Assembly: GCF_030345705.1 (NCBI RefSeq)
Contig: NZ_JAUASW010000001.1
Location: 1,922,001-1,986,000, forward strand
Direction: 5' to 3'
DNA length: 64,000 nucleotides
Source: Pelomonas sp. SE-A7
Lineage (GTDB): Bacteria; Pseudomonadota; Gammaproteobacteria; Burkholderiales; Burkholderiaceae_C
The translations under genes were made by a program, and so were the position numbers. The notes under the pieces are model-generated. The model had not been told where the DNA came from, made no database searches, and saw only the letters and a program-made list of their open reading frames with translations. This document shows, in pieces, positions 17,083 through 25,264 of the stretch (positions within the stretch are counted from its first letter, which is position 1; each line of letters opens with the position of its first letter).

Positions 17083-18038
17083 ATGCGCCTGTGAATCTGG
17101 AAAAACTGCTGCCCACGGTGGACCACCGCCACCTGGACCATCTCGAGGAAGAAGCCATCTTCATCCTGCGCGAGGTGGCGGCCTCGTTCGAGCGCCCGGC
17201 GCTCTTGTTCTCGGGCGGCAAGGACTCCTGCGTGGTCCTGCGGCTGGCCGAGAAGGCGTTCAAGAACCGCGTGGTCGGCAACGAGTTCTCGGGTCGCCTG
17301 CCGTTCCCGCTGCTGCACGTGGACACGGGTCACAACTTCCCCGAGGTCATAGCGTTCCGCGACCAGCGCGTGGCCGAGATGGGCGAGCGCCTGATCGTCG
17401 GCCACCTGGAAGACTCCATGGCCCGCGGCACCGTGCGCCTCTCTCACCCGCTGGAATCCCGCAACGGCCACCAGACCGTGACCCTGCTGGAAGCCATCGA
17501 AGAGCACCGCTTCGACTGCCTGATCGGTGGCGCCCGCCGCGATGAAGAAAAAGCCCGCGCCAAGGAACGCATCTTCAGCCACCGCGATTCCTTCGGCCAA
17601 TGGCAGCCCAAGGAGCAGCGGCCCGAGCTGTGGAACCTGTTCAACACCCGGATCCGCCCGGGCGAGCACTTCCGAGCCTTCCCGATCTCGAACTGGACCG
17701 AGCTGGACGTGTGGCTCTACATCGCTAGAGAGAACATCCCGCTGCCGTCCCTCTACTACGCCCATGAGCGCCCGGTGATCCGCCGCAAGGGGCTCCTGGT
17801 GCCCTTGACCGAGGTGACGCCGCCCGAGGCCGGCGAGAGCGTGGAGACCGCCACCGTGCGCTTCCGCACCGTGGGCGACATGACCTGCACCTGCCCGGTG
17901 GAGAGCGAGGCCGCCAACGCCTCGGAGATCGTCGCCGAGACATTGACTGTCACCATCAGCGAGCGCGGCGCCACGCGCATGGACGACCGCACCAGCGAGG
18001 CCTCGATGGAGCGCCGCAAGAAAGAGGGCTACTTCTGA
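17079..18038 (+). CDS. cysD: Sulfate adenylyltransferase subunit 2
   Basis: 319 residues of the PP-loop ATP pyrophosphatase family. The nucleotide loop is ALLFSGGKDSCVVLRLAEK, with conserved DTGHNFPEVIAFRD, GGARRDEEKARAKERIFS and FRAFPISNWTELDVW. With CysN it forms ATP sulfurylase, which adenylates sulfate to APS using ATP, driven by GTP hydrolysis on CysN. Its start overlaps cysH (ATGA) and its stop overlaps the cysN start (TGATG), showing tight translational coupling. Confidence 0.96.
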   Translation: MNAPVNLEKLLPTVDHRHLDHLEEEAIFILREVAASFERPALLFSGGKDSCVVLRLAEKAFKNRVVGNEFSGRLPFPLLHVDTGHNFPEVIAFRDQRVAEMGERLIVGHLEDSMARGTVRLSHPLESRNGHQTVTLLEAIEEHRFDCLIGGARRDEEKARAKERIFSHRDSFGQWQPKEQRPELWNLFNTRIRPGEHFRAFPISNWTELDVWLYIARENIPLPSLYYAHERPVIRRKGLLVPLTEVTPPEAGESVETATVRFRTVGDMTCTCPVESEAANASEIVAETLTVTISERGATRMDDRTSEASMERRKKEGYF

Positions 18039-19339
18039 TGAGCGCCGTTCTCAATTCCCTGATTCATCACCAGAGCGACGTGGACACCCAGCATCGCGCC
18101 CTGCGCTTCCTGACCGCTGGCAGCGTGGACGATGGCAAGAGCACCCTGATCGGCCGCTTGCTGTTCGACAGCCGCGCCATCCTCGCGGATCAGCTCGATA
18201 CGCTGGAGAAGCGCGCCGCCGGCGCCCCCATCGATCTCTCTTTGCTGACCGACGGCTTGGAAGCCGAGCGCGAGCAGGGCATCACCATCGACGTGGCGTA
18301 TCGCTACTTCGCCACCCGCACCCGCAAGTTCATCATTGCCGACGCGCCGGGCCATGAGCAGTACACCCGCAACATGGTCACGGCCGCCGCCGGATCGGAT
18401 GCGGCGGTGGTGCTGGTGGACATCACCAAGCTGGACCTGGAGCAAGCCGAGGTCACGCTCTTGCCCCAGACCCGCCGGCACAGCTTGCTGGCGCATCTGC
18501 TGAGAGTCCCGAGCATCGTGTTCGCGATCAACAAGATCGATGCGCTGGTGCATCCGGCCGAGGGCTATGCCAAGGTGAGCCGGGCGCTGCGCCAGTTCGC
18601 CGAAGAGGCGGGCATCGAAGTGAAGGCCATCGTGCCGGTCAGCGCCCTTCGCGGGGACAACGTCACCCAGCCGCTGGAGTCGAACTGGTACCAGGGGCCT
18701 AGCCTCCTGCAAGTGCTGGAATCGCTGCCGACGGTGCAGGAGAAGGTCGAAGGGCGCCTGGCGATTCCGGTGCAGTACGTGGCCACCAATGGCGACGGCA
18801 CCGGCCATCAGCCCCGCACGCTGTGGGGCCGCATCGCCCACGGCCAGGTCCAGGCCGGGGACGAGATCCAGATCCTGCCCAGCGGCCAGAAGGCCCGGGT
18901 GGTCGAGGTGCGCAAGGCGGGCAGCACGGTGGCGCAAGTGGTGGCGGGTGAATCGGCCGGCGTGCTGCTGGACCGGCAGCTCGATGTGAGCCGGGGTGAC
19001 TGGATCGTCACGCCGGACTCGGCCCAGCCGACGAATGCCTTCGAGGCGACGCTGGCCTGGCTGGACACCGAAGCGGCGCAAGTGGGCCGCAAGTACTGGG
19101 TGCGTCACGGCAACCGCTGGGTGCAGGCGCGGATCACGGCGATCGAGCACAAGGTGGACATCCACACGCTCAAGGAGGCCGAGGCGCATGAGCTGGCGGT
19201 GAACGAGATCGGCCATGTGCGGATCGAGACCCAGCAGCCGCTGCCGGTGGAGCCCTATGCGGCCAACCGCGTCGGCGGCGCCCTGATCGTCGTGGACCCC
19301 ACGACCAATCGCACCTCGGGTGCACTGCTGGTGAGGTGA
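18038..19339 (+). CDS. cysN: Sulfate adenylyltransferase subunit 1 (GTPase)
   Basis: 433 residues of the EF-Tu-like GTPase family. G1 is TAGSVDDGKSTLIGRLL, G3 is DAPGHEQYTRNM, G4 is INKID, and beta-barrel domains 2 and 3 follow. There is no C-terminal APS kinase (CysC) fusion, since the protein ends at VDPTTNRTSGALLVR. This supports an APS-only route to sulfite. It pairs with CysD as GTP-driven ATP sulfurylase. Confidence 0.95.
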   Translation: MSAVLNSLIHHQSDVDTQHRALRFLTAGSVDDGKSTLIGRLLFDSRAILADQLDTLEKRAAGAPIDLSLLTDGLEAEREQGITIDVAYRYFATRTRKFIIADAPGHEQYTRNMVTAAAGSDAAVVLVDITKLDLEQAEVTLLPQTRRHSLLAHLLRVPSIVFAINKIDALVHPAEGYAKVSRALRQFAEEAGIEVKAIVPVSALRGDNVTQPLESNWYQGPSLLQVLESLPTVQEKVEGRLAIPVQYVATNGDGTGHQPRTLWGRIAHGQVQAGDEIQILPSGQKARVVEVRKAGSTVAQVVAGESAGVLLDRQLDVSRGDWIVTPDSAQPTNAFEATLAWLDTEAAQVGRKYWVRHGNRWVQARITAIEHKVDIHTLKEAEAHELAVNEIGHVRIETQQPLPVEPYAANRVGGALIVVDPTTNRTSGALLVR

Positions 19340-19344
19340 GCGCC

Positions 19345-20112
19345 ATGGGACATGTCATCTTTGTCAGTGCAGGCCCTGGCGCGGCCGACCTGATCACCCT
19401 GCGCGGCGCCCGCGCCCTGGCCCGGGCCGATGTGGTGCTGTTTGACGCACTGACCGACCCGGCGCTGCGCGAGCTGGCTCCCCAGGCCCAATGGCTGGAC
19501 GTGGGCAAGCGCGGCTTCTGCGATTCCACCGCCCAGACTGCGATCAACGCCCTGCTGGTCAAGCAAGCCCAGCAGCATGCGCTGGTCGTGCGCCTCAAGG
19601 GCGGCGACGCCAGCATCTTCGGCCGCCTGGAAGAAGAGCTGCTCGCGCTGGCCGAAGCCGGCATCGAGAGCGAGGTCGTGCCCGGCGTCACGGCGGCGAT
19701 TGCGGCTGCGGCCCAGATCCAGCGTCCGCTGACGCGCCGCGGCAAGGGCCGCAGCGTCAGCCTGACGACCGCGATGACCAAGGACGGTGACCTGCAAGCG
19801 CTGAAGAGTGCCGACACCGAGGTCTTCTATATGGCCGGCCGCCAGCTCGGGCAGCTCGCCAGGAAGCTGCAGCAGGCCGGCTGGCCGGCCGACACGCCGG
19901 TGGCCGTGGTCTCGCGTGCCGGTTGTGCCGATGCCCTGGCCAGCGACCACCAGGTCGGCACCCTTGGCGCTGCCGCGCTGCTGCACAAAGGCCGTCCCAC
20001 GGTGGTGACGGTGGGCGCTGGCGCCCGGGCGCTGGCCGTTCCGGCCCGCAGCCGTGCCAAAACCCGCGTCCTAGATCCGGATCAAAGCCCGGTACTTACC
20101 CTGAACGACTAA
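19345..20112 (+). CDS. cobA: Uroporphyrinogen-III C-methyltransferase (SUMT)
   Basis: 255 residues of the tetrapyrrole methylase family. SAM and substrate motifs are FVSAGPGAADLITLRGARAL, VVRLKGGDASIFGR, VVPGVTAA and PLTRRGK. It makes precorrin-2 by two methylations, the first step to siroheme, the cofactor of the CysI encoded in the same operon. It lacks the CysG dehydrogenase/ferrochelatase domain, so those steps must be encoded elsewhere. ATG 19345 is chosen; a GTG at 19336 overlapping the cysN stop is also possible. The gene symbol could equally be given as cysG-type sumT. Confidence 0.9.
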   Translation: MGHVIFVSAGPGAADLITLRGARALARADVVLFDALTDPALRELAPQAQWLDVGKRGFCDSTAQTAINALLVKQAQQHALVVRLKGGDASIFGRLEEELLALAEAGIESEVVPGVTAAIAAAAQIQRPLTRRGKGRSVSLTTAMTKDGDLQALKSADTEVFYMAGRQLGQLARKLQQAGWPADTPVAVVSRAGCADALASDHQVGTLGAAALLHKGRPTVVTVGAGARALAVPARSRAKTRVLDPDQSPVLTLND

Positions 20113-20178
20113 AATCCGCGCTTTGCCCTCACTGCGTCCCGCGCGAGGGCTGGGCCCACAAGAAACCGAGCTGCCTCC

Positions 20179-20502
20179 ATGACCCACGTCGTTACCGAAG
20201 CCTGCATCCGCTGCAAGTACACCGATTGCGTCGATGTCTGCCCCGTTGACTGCTTCCGCGAGGGCCCGAATTTCCTGACCATCGACCCGGACGAATGCAT
20301 CGACTGCGCGGTCTGCATTCCCGAGTGCCCGGTCAATGCCATCGTCCCCGAGGAGGATGTGCCGGGCAACCAGCAGCACATGATCAAGCTCAACGCCGAC
20401 CTGGCCAAGAAGTGGCCCAGCATCACCAAGCGCAAGCCCGCGCTGCCCGATGCCGACGACTGGAAGGACAAGACGGGCAAGCTGCCCGAGCTGATCCGCT
20501 GA
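20179..20502 (+). CDS. fdxA: 7Fe ferredoxin FdxA
   Basis: 107 residues. The start MTHVVTEACIRCKYTDCVDV followed by CPVDCF carries cysteines of the 3Fe-4S/4Fe-4S arrangement, and CIDCAVCIPECPVNAI supplies the second set. The C-terminal extension to about 107 residues is typical of FdxA-type ferredoxins. It is a small soluble electron carrier. It stands between the sulfite reduction operon and a ferredoxin-NADP reductase gene, which makes it a likely electron donor in this neighbourhood. Confidence 0.93.
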   Translation: MTHVVTEACIRCKYTDCVDVCPVDCFREGPNFLTIDPDECIDCAVCIPECPVNAIVPEEDVPGNQQHMIKLNADLAKKWPSITKRKPALPDADDWKDKTGKLPELIR

Positions 20503-20551
20503 ACACAACCCGATTGAACCGAGACGAAGCGGCCACAAGCCGCGCCCCGAC

Positions 20552-21667
20552 ATGGAACCTCAAGTGAACGCAGAGATCGCCAAGACCGCCGCCGAGCATG
20601 GTGGCAGCCCCATCGAGACCGATGCCGTCATCGTCGGCGCCGGCCCTGTGGGCCTGTTCCAGGTGTTCGAGCTGGGCCTCTTGGAGATCAAGGCCCACAT
20701 CATCGACTCGCTCGCCTACCCCGGCGGCCAGTGCATCGAGCTCTATCCGGACAAGCCGATCTACGACATCCCGGCCGTGCCCGTGTGCACCGGCAAGGAA
20801 CTGACCGACAACCTGCTCAAGCAGATCGAGCCCTTCGGCGCGACCTTCCACCTGGGCCAGGAAGTCACCACCGTGCAGAAGCAGGAAGACGGCCGCTTCT
20901 ACGTCGAGACCAGCAAGGGCACGCGCTTCCTGACCAAGACCATCTTCATCGCCGGCGGCGTGGGCTCGTTCCAGCCGCGCACCTTGAAGGTCGAGGGCAT
21001 CGAGAAGTACACCGACAGCCAGCTGCACTACCGCGTGCGCAACCCGGCCCAGTTCGCCGGCAAGAACCTGCTGATCGTCGGCGGCGGCGACTCGGCGCTG
21101 GACTGGGCGCTGAACTTCTGTGCCGGCAATGACGACGGCAGCGCCAACAAGGCCGAGAGCGTGATCCTGCTGCACCGCCGCGACGGCTTCCGCGCCGCGC
21201 CGGCCTCGGTGGCCAAGATGCACGAGCTGTGCGAGCAGCACGAAATGCAGTTCCTGGTCGGCCAGGTGACCGATATCGACGAAGCCGACGGCAAGCTCAA
21301 GGGCGTCAAGGTCACCGGCGGTGACGGCGTGACCCGCGTCGTGCCCTGCGACGAAGTGCTCGTGTTCTTCGGCCTCAGCCCCAAGCTGGGCCCCATCGCC
21401 GAATGGGGCCTGGCCCTGGAGCGCAAGCAGATCGTCGTCGACACCGAGAAGTTCCAGACCTCGGTGCCCGGCATCTTCGCCGTCGGCGACGTGAACACCT
21501 ATCCGGGCAAGAAGAAGCTGATCCTTTCGGGCTTCCACGAGTGCGCCCTGGCCGCCTTCGGCGCCGCGCCCTACATCTTCCCGGAGAAGCGCGTCCACCT
21601 GCAGTACACGACCACCAGCCCCAAGCTGCACAAGGTGCTGGGCGTGGAAACGCCGGTGTTCGACTGA
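20552..21667 (+). CDS. Ferredoxin--NADP+ reductase, thioredoxin-reductase-like type
   Basis: 371 residues with two dinucleotide-binding motifs: DAVIVGAGPVGLFQVFELG for FAD (about 23-45) and NLLIVGGGDSALDWAL for NAD(P)H (about 170-186). The redox CxxC of thioredoxin reductase is absent, which is typical of the YumC/TrxR-like ferredoxin-NADP reductases. The C-terminal FAD motif GIFAVGDVNTYPGKKKLI is intact. It lies 49 bases after fdxA and probably reduces FdxA with NADPH. A GTG at 20564 is an alternative start. Confidence 0.88.
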   Translation: MEPQVNAEIAKTAAEHGGSPIETDAVIVGAGPVGLFQVFELGLLEIKAHIIDSLAYPGGQCIELYPDKPIYDIPAVPVCTGKELTDNLLKQIEPFGATFHLGQEVTTVQKQEDGRFYVETSKGTRFLTKTIFIAGGVGSFQPRTLKVEGIEKYTDSQLHYRVRNPAQFAGKNLLIVGGGDSALDWALNFCAGNDDGSANKAESVILLHRRDGFRAAPASVAKMHELCEQHEMQFLVGQVTDIDEADGKLKGVKVTGGDGVTRVVPCDEVLVFFGLSPKLGPIAEWGLALERKQIVVDTEKFQTSVPGIFAVGDVNTYPGKKKLILSGFHECALAAFGAAPYIFPEKRVHLQYTTTSPKLHKVLGVETPVFD

Positions 21668-21693
21668 GCCCGGTCAAGCCTGTTGATTGGAAA

Positions 21694-21718
21694 GGCCCGC
21701 CCCGTGCGGGCCTTTTTT
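21694..21718 (+). terminator. Rho-independent terminator
   Basis: GGCCCGC / GCGGGCC stem with loop CCCGT, then six T residues. It closes the fdxA-reductase transcript. Confidence 0.92.
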
Positions 21719-21771
21719 GTTTCCTTGCCGAACTACAATCCGCCGCGCTGCGGTTCTCCGAGTCGCGGCCA

Positions 21772-21898
21772 CTTCGCTAGGGGTGCTGGGCCTTGCAGGT
21801 CTGGCTGAGAAAGTCCCTTTGAACCTGATCGGCGGCTTCGGTCGCCATCTCGCCCCCTCGGGGTCGAGACGAGTTAATCCTCGCGCAGGGAAGCAAGC
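21772..21898 (+). promoter_or_regulatory. TPP (thiamin pyrophosphate) riboswitch
   Basis: All THI-box signatures are present in order: AGGGGTGC at 21779-21786, CTGAGA at 21805-21810, CCCTTTGAACCTGATC at 21815-21830, a TTAAT loop at 21874-21878 and GCGCAGGGAAGC at 21883-21894. The P5 stem CGAG/CTCG around the TTAAT loop is visible. Between ACCTGATC and P5 there is an unusual insertion that can form two hairpins (21831-21846 and 21849-21868). No T-run follows, so control is probably at translation. The regulated gene is the TonB receptor at 21985. Confidence 0.92.
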
Positions 21899-21984
21899 AC
21901 GCATCCAGCCCGTCGTCGGCCACGCCTTTCTCGCGACGTTCCGGGCCCTGTCGTCTGCCGACCTGCCATCGCTACAGCATTTCG

Positions 21985-24114
21985 ATGGCAATACACCTGT
22001 CCCTCACCCGCATCGCAGCGGCGCTGGCACTCATGAGCACCGCCGCTGCAGCCCAGCAACTTCCCACGGTCTCGGTCACCGGCCGCTCGGCCGAAGCCCC
22101 GGTCCAGATCGGCGGTTTCGGCGACACGCCGGTGGCCAAGCTGCCGCTGCAGGCCAACCTGGTCGGCACCGAATTGCTGCTGGCCAACGGCATCCAGAAC
22201 CTGGCCGGCCTGACCCTGCTCGACGCCAGCGTCGGCGACGCCTACAACTCGCAGGGCTATGTCTCCTACCTCAAGATCCGCGGCTTCGACCTGGACAACC
22301 GCTTCAACTACCGCCGCGACGGCCTGCCCATCAATGCCGAGACGGCCATCGCGCTGGGCAACAAGGCCGGCGTCGAAATCCTCAAGGGCGCCAGCGGCAT
22401 CCAGGCCGGCACCAGTGCGCCGGGCGGCCTGGTCAACCTGATCGTCAAGCGGCCGACGGCCGAGATCCACAGCCTGACGCTGGGCTTCAGCGAACGCGGC
22501 ACGGCCGAGGTCTCGACCGACCTGAGCCACCGCTTTGGCAATGACCGCGAGTTCGGCCTGCGCCTGAACGCCAGCACGGCCCATGTGAAGCCCCAGTTGA
22601 ACGACACCCGCGGCCAGCGCCATCTGTTCGCCCTGGCCGGCGACTGGAAGCTCTCGCCCGACACAAAACTCGAAGCCGAGTTCGAGGCCAACAAGCAGAC
22701 CCAGGCCAGCCAGCCCGGCTTCAGCCTGCTGGGCAACAAGCTGCCCGACGCCAAGAGCATCGACCCGCGCATCAACCTGAACAACCAGGCCTGGAGCCAG
22801 CCGGTGGTCTTCGACAACAGCTTTGCCTCGCTGCGCTGGCAGCAGCGGCTGAGCGGCGACTGGAAGGCCCAAGCCCACTGGGGCCGACAAGCGCTGAAGA
22901 CGGACGACCGCCTGGCCTACCCCTTCGGCTGCAGCGCCGCCGACGGCACCTATTGGGCATCGAGCTACTGCCCCAACGGCGACTTCGACATGTGGGACTT
23001 CCGCAGCGAGAACGAGCGCCGCAACAGCGATGCCACCGACTTCTCGCTGAGCGGATCGCTGGTGCTCGGCGGCCTGCGCCACCAGATCACGACCGGCCTG
23101 CTGTTCACCCGCTTCTGGAGCCGCTTCCAGGGCCAGGCCTACAACTGGGCCGGCACCGGCAACATCAGCGGCCAGGCGCGCACCGTGGCCGATGGCTCGC
23201 TGTACGACGCCAACACCAACCGCGACGAGCACAGCCGCGAGTTCTATCTGCGCGATGCCGTGGCGCTGACGGCGGAATTGAACGCCTGGCTGGGCCTGCG
23301 CCACAGCCGCGTCGAACGCTCCAGCTATCGCGTCAACACCAGCGACACCCGCGCCACCGACTACGACCAGGGCTTCACCACGCCTTGGCTGGGCCTGAGC
23401 TATGCGATCAATCCGCAGCTGATGGCCTATGCCAGCTGGGGCCAGGGCATTGAGAGCGAGGTCGCTCCCAATCGCAGCCGCTACAGCAACCGCGGCCAGG
23501 CCCTGCCGGCGCTCAAGAGCGAGCAGCTGGAGTTCGGCCTGAAGTCGGGCAGCAAGACCGTGGACTGGTCGCTCGCGGCCTTCGACATCAAGCGCCCGGC
23601 CTGGCGGGACTTCGGCAACTGCGACTCCACGGCCAACAGCTGCGTCCGCCACGCCGACGGCGAAGCGCGCCACCGCGGCCTCGAGGCCCAGGCCGATCTC
23701 AAATGGGAAGGCGGCGGCCTGCTCGGCAGCTGGATGCAGCTGCGCGCGCGCAACCAGGGCAGCGCCATCGGCTCGCTGAACGGCTTGCGGCCGGCCAATG
23801 TGCCCGAGACCACGATCAAGCTGCAGGCGCGCCAGCAGCTGTTTGCCGGCCTGCAAGCCCAGCTCGGCCTGGTCCGCGAAGGCGCACGCGAAGTGTTGCC
23901 TGACAACAGCCTGCAACTGCCGGCCTGGACCCGCATCGACGCCGCCCTGCGCTTCGACCATCAGGTCGGCCGCACGCAGTGGATCTGGCGTGCCGGCGTC
24001 GACAACCTGACCAACCGCCGCGCCTGGAAGGAATCGCCCTATCAGTACGAGCACGTCTACCTCTACCCGCTGGCACCGCGCAGCTGGCGAGCCAGTCTGG
24101 AGCTGAGCTTGTAA
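21985..24114 (+). CDS. TonB-dependent receptor under TPP riboswitch control, probable thiamin-compound importer
   Basis: 709 residues. A short signal peptide (MAIHLSLTRIAAALALMSTA) precedes a TonB box-like LPTVSVTG, a plug (YLKIRGFDLDNRFNYRRDGL; GVEILKGASGIQAG; GGLVNLIVKRPT) and a 22-strand type barrel. The end WRASLELSL is typical of outer-membrane proteins. By sequence it belongs to the siderophore receptor (FhuE/FpvA-like) group. The upstream TPP riboswitch implies induction by thiamin shortage, so thiamin or a precursor is the more likely cargo. No clear Shine-Dalgarno precedes the ATG at 21985, which fits riboswitch-controlled initiation. Confidence 0.87.
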   Translation: MAIHLSLTRIAAALALMSTAAAAQQLPTVSVTGRSAEAPVQIGGFGDTPVAKLPLQANLVGTELLLANGIQNLAGLTLLDASVGDAYNSQGYVSYLKIRGFDLDNRFNYRRDGLPINAETAIALGNKAGVEILKGASGIQAGTSAPGGLVNLIVKRPTAEIHSLTLGFSERGTAEVSTDLSHRFGNDREFGLRLNASTAHVKPQLNDTRGQRHLFALAGDWKLSPDTKLEAEFEANKQTQASQPGFSLLGNKLPDAKSIDPRINLNNQAWSQPVVFDNSFASLRWQQRLSGDWKAQAHWGRQALKTDDRLAYPFGCSAADGTYWASSYCPNGDFDMWDFRSENERRNSDATDFSLSGSLVLGGLRHQITTGLLFTRFWSRFQGQAYNWAGTGNISGQARTVADGSLYDANTNRDEHSREFYLRDAVALTAELNAWLGLRHSRVERSSYRVNTSDTRATDYDQGFTTPWLGLSYAINPQLMAYASWGQGIESEVAPNRSRYSNRGQALPALKSEQLEFGLKSGSKTVDWSLAAFDIKRPAWRDFGNCDSTANSCVRHADGEARHRGLEAQADLKWEGGGLLGSWMQLRARNQGSAIGSLNGLRPANVPETTIKLQARQQLFAGLQAQLGLVREGAREVLPDNSLQLPAWTRIDAALRFDHQVGRTQWIWRAGVDNLTNRRAWKESPYQYEHVYLYPLAPRSWRASLELSL

Positions 24115-24138
24115 GAGCCAAAAAATCTGGTCTATAAT
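24109..24138 (+). promoter_or_regulatory. Promoter of the first tRNA-Asn
   Basis: TTGTAA (24109-24114) and a perfect TATAAT (24133-24138) are separated by 18 bases. The -35 overlaps the stop codon of the TonB receptor gene. The tRNA begins 12 bases after the -10. Confidence 0.75.
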
Positions 24139-24150
24139 GCAAGGCTCTGT

Positions 24151-24226
24151 TCCTCGATAGCTCAGTCGGTAGAGCGCCGGACTGTTAATCCGTAGGTCCC
24201 TGGTTCGAGCCCAGGTCGAGGAGCCA
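24151..24226 (+). tRNA. tRNA-Asn (GUU), copy 1
   Basis: 76 nt including an encoded CCA. The acceptor stem TCCTCGA/TCGAGGA, D-arm AGCTCAGTCGGTAGAGC, anticodon loop with GTT (CTGTTAATC) and T-arm GGTTCGAGCC are all intact. It is followed by its own terminator. Confidence 0.97.
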
Positions 24227-24236
24227 CAGAACCCAA

Positions 24237-24265
24237 AGAGAACCGTGCAAGCGGTTCTCTTTTTT
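24237..24265 (+). terminator. Terminator between the two tRNA-Asn genes
   Basis: AGAGAACCG / CGGTTCTCT stem of 9 bp with loop TGCAAG, followed by TTTTT. Confidence 0.88.
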
Positions 24266-24310
24266 ATGACGCTGGACGCAACCGCACGGCCAGCCGACAT
24301 ACCCATCAAT

Positions 24311-24386
24311 TCCTCGATAGCTCAGTCGGTAGAGCGCCGGACTGTTAATCCGTAGGTCCCTGGTTCGAGCCCAGGTCGAGGAGCCA
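24311..24386 (+). tRNA. tRNA-Asn (GUU), copy 2; insertion site of the genomic island
   Basis: 76 nt, base-for-base identical to the copy at 24151 and starting exactly 160 bp after it. Its 3' 48 bases (24339-24386) are repeated at the far end of the island, so this gene is a hybrid whose 3' part was restored by the integrated element. No obvious separate promoter is seen in the 45 bases between the preceding terminator and the gene. Confidence 0.97.
24339..24386 (+). repeat. attL: 48-bp tRNA-Asn 3' segment
   Basis: Identical to 39843-39890. It runs from the anticodon stem to the encoded CCA of the second tRNA-Asn. A second conserved block, the terminator, follows at 24392-24430 after 5 unmatched bases. 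Confidence 0.95.
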
Positions 24387-24393
24387 AATGAAG

Positions 24394-24425
24394 CCCCCAG
24401 CATCGCAAGGTGTTGGGGGTTTTTT
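24394..24425 (+). terminator. Terminator after tRNA-Asn copy 2 (island copy)
   Basis: CCCCCAGCA / TGTTGGGGG stem with loop TCGCAAGG, then six T residues. The same terminator with five Ts occurs at 39900-39930 beyond attR. Confidence 0.9.
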
Positions 24426-24498
24426 CTTTGTGCGAATGATCGATGGTCGGTTCAGCGAACCGACCTTCAACGTCTTCCGAAATGGCGGCCGTCAAAGA

Positions 24499-25158
24499 CT
24501 ACAAGGCGCCTACGGATGGAATGAAACAAGGCTTGTCCTGGATCACACCCATCCAGACTTCCTCGACCTCCAGCGAATTGTTGATGTCGGTGTACGAGAT
24601 CGAAATCTGTATTTCGTGAGCGCGTGGAAGCCGCACGGTGAACTGGTTGACCGCGCCACGCGGCAATGCGGAAAACTCACCAAGATCAATGTCGCCGCCC
24701 TCGGCATCTTCAGTCATCAACATCACTTCGCGAGCGGCCATTCCGTGATTGGCAATCCGACATTGGACCTCGAAGGTTGTGTCGTTGTCGGCATAGGACA
24801 GGACTGAGTATTCGAACACCGGCTGAGCCCGCCGGTGCTGCCGCTCCCGCTCTTCGCGATTAGCTTCTGCATCTTGTTCAATTTGGCGCCGTGTTTCCTG
24901 GACAAGCTGGGTCTGCTGCTCGACAGAGTTCTTCAGCTCCGCCGCCTGTAGGCGCAGCTCCTCGCCTTGTTGCAAGTAACCGAGTACCAACCACAGGAAC
25001 GCAAGCGGTGCAAAGAAGCCTGCGAAGAAGTCCCCCCACTCATTGACCTTGCCAGGAAGCTGGCCGTAGCCAAACAGGCCGAAGCCCACGAAGGCGACCA
25101 TGACTGCAAGCCAGCAGATGGTCAGCGTGATCCCAACCTTGAATCTCTTCTCCTTCAT
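24499..25158 (-). CDS. Hypothetical membrane protein with coiled coil (island)
   Basis: 219 residues. Two N-terminal TM helices (about 9-28 and 43-63) are followed by a long charged coiled coil (QQGEELRLQAAELKNSVEQQ to about residue 110) and a C-terminal, probably beta-rich domain with the segment FEVQCRIANHGMAAREVMLM. I do not recognise a named family. The topology (two TMs, coiled coil, cytoplasmic domain) recurs among membrane-linked effectors and sensors in defence islands, but that is analogy only. It is the leftmost gene of the island and transcribed leftward, toward attL. Confidence 0.65.
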   Translation of the reverse strand: MKEKRFKVGITLTICWLAVMVAFVGFGLFGYGQLPGKVNEWGDFFAGFFAPLAFLWLVLGYLQQGEELRLQAAELKNSVEQQTQLVQETRRQIEQDAEANREERERQHRRAQPVFEYSVLSYADNDTTFEVQCRIANHGMAAREVMLMTEDAEGGDIDLGEFSALPRGAVNQFTVRLPRAHEIQISISYTDINNSLEVEEVWMGVIQDKPCFIPSVGAL

Positions 25159-25264
25159 GCAGAGCCCCCATCGGATGAGTGATCAGTTCTTGCATGGATT
25201 CGCCAATGGCCCCTTCACCGTCCACTGGGAACTTGGCAAATTGCGCAGCCAAACGCGTGCCCCG

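Noticed and set aside
21874..24309. 811-codon open frame on the minus strand
   Set aside because: It runs antisense through the riboswitch, the TonB receptor and a tRNA. Reading through a tRNA gene shows that it is not coding.
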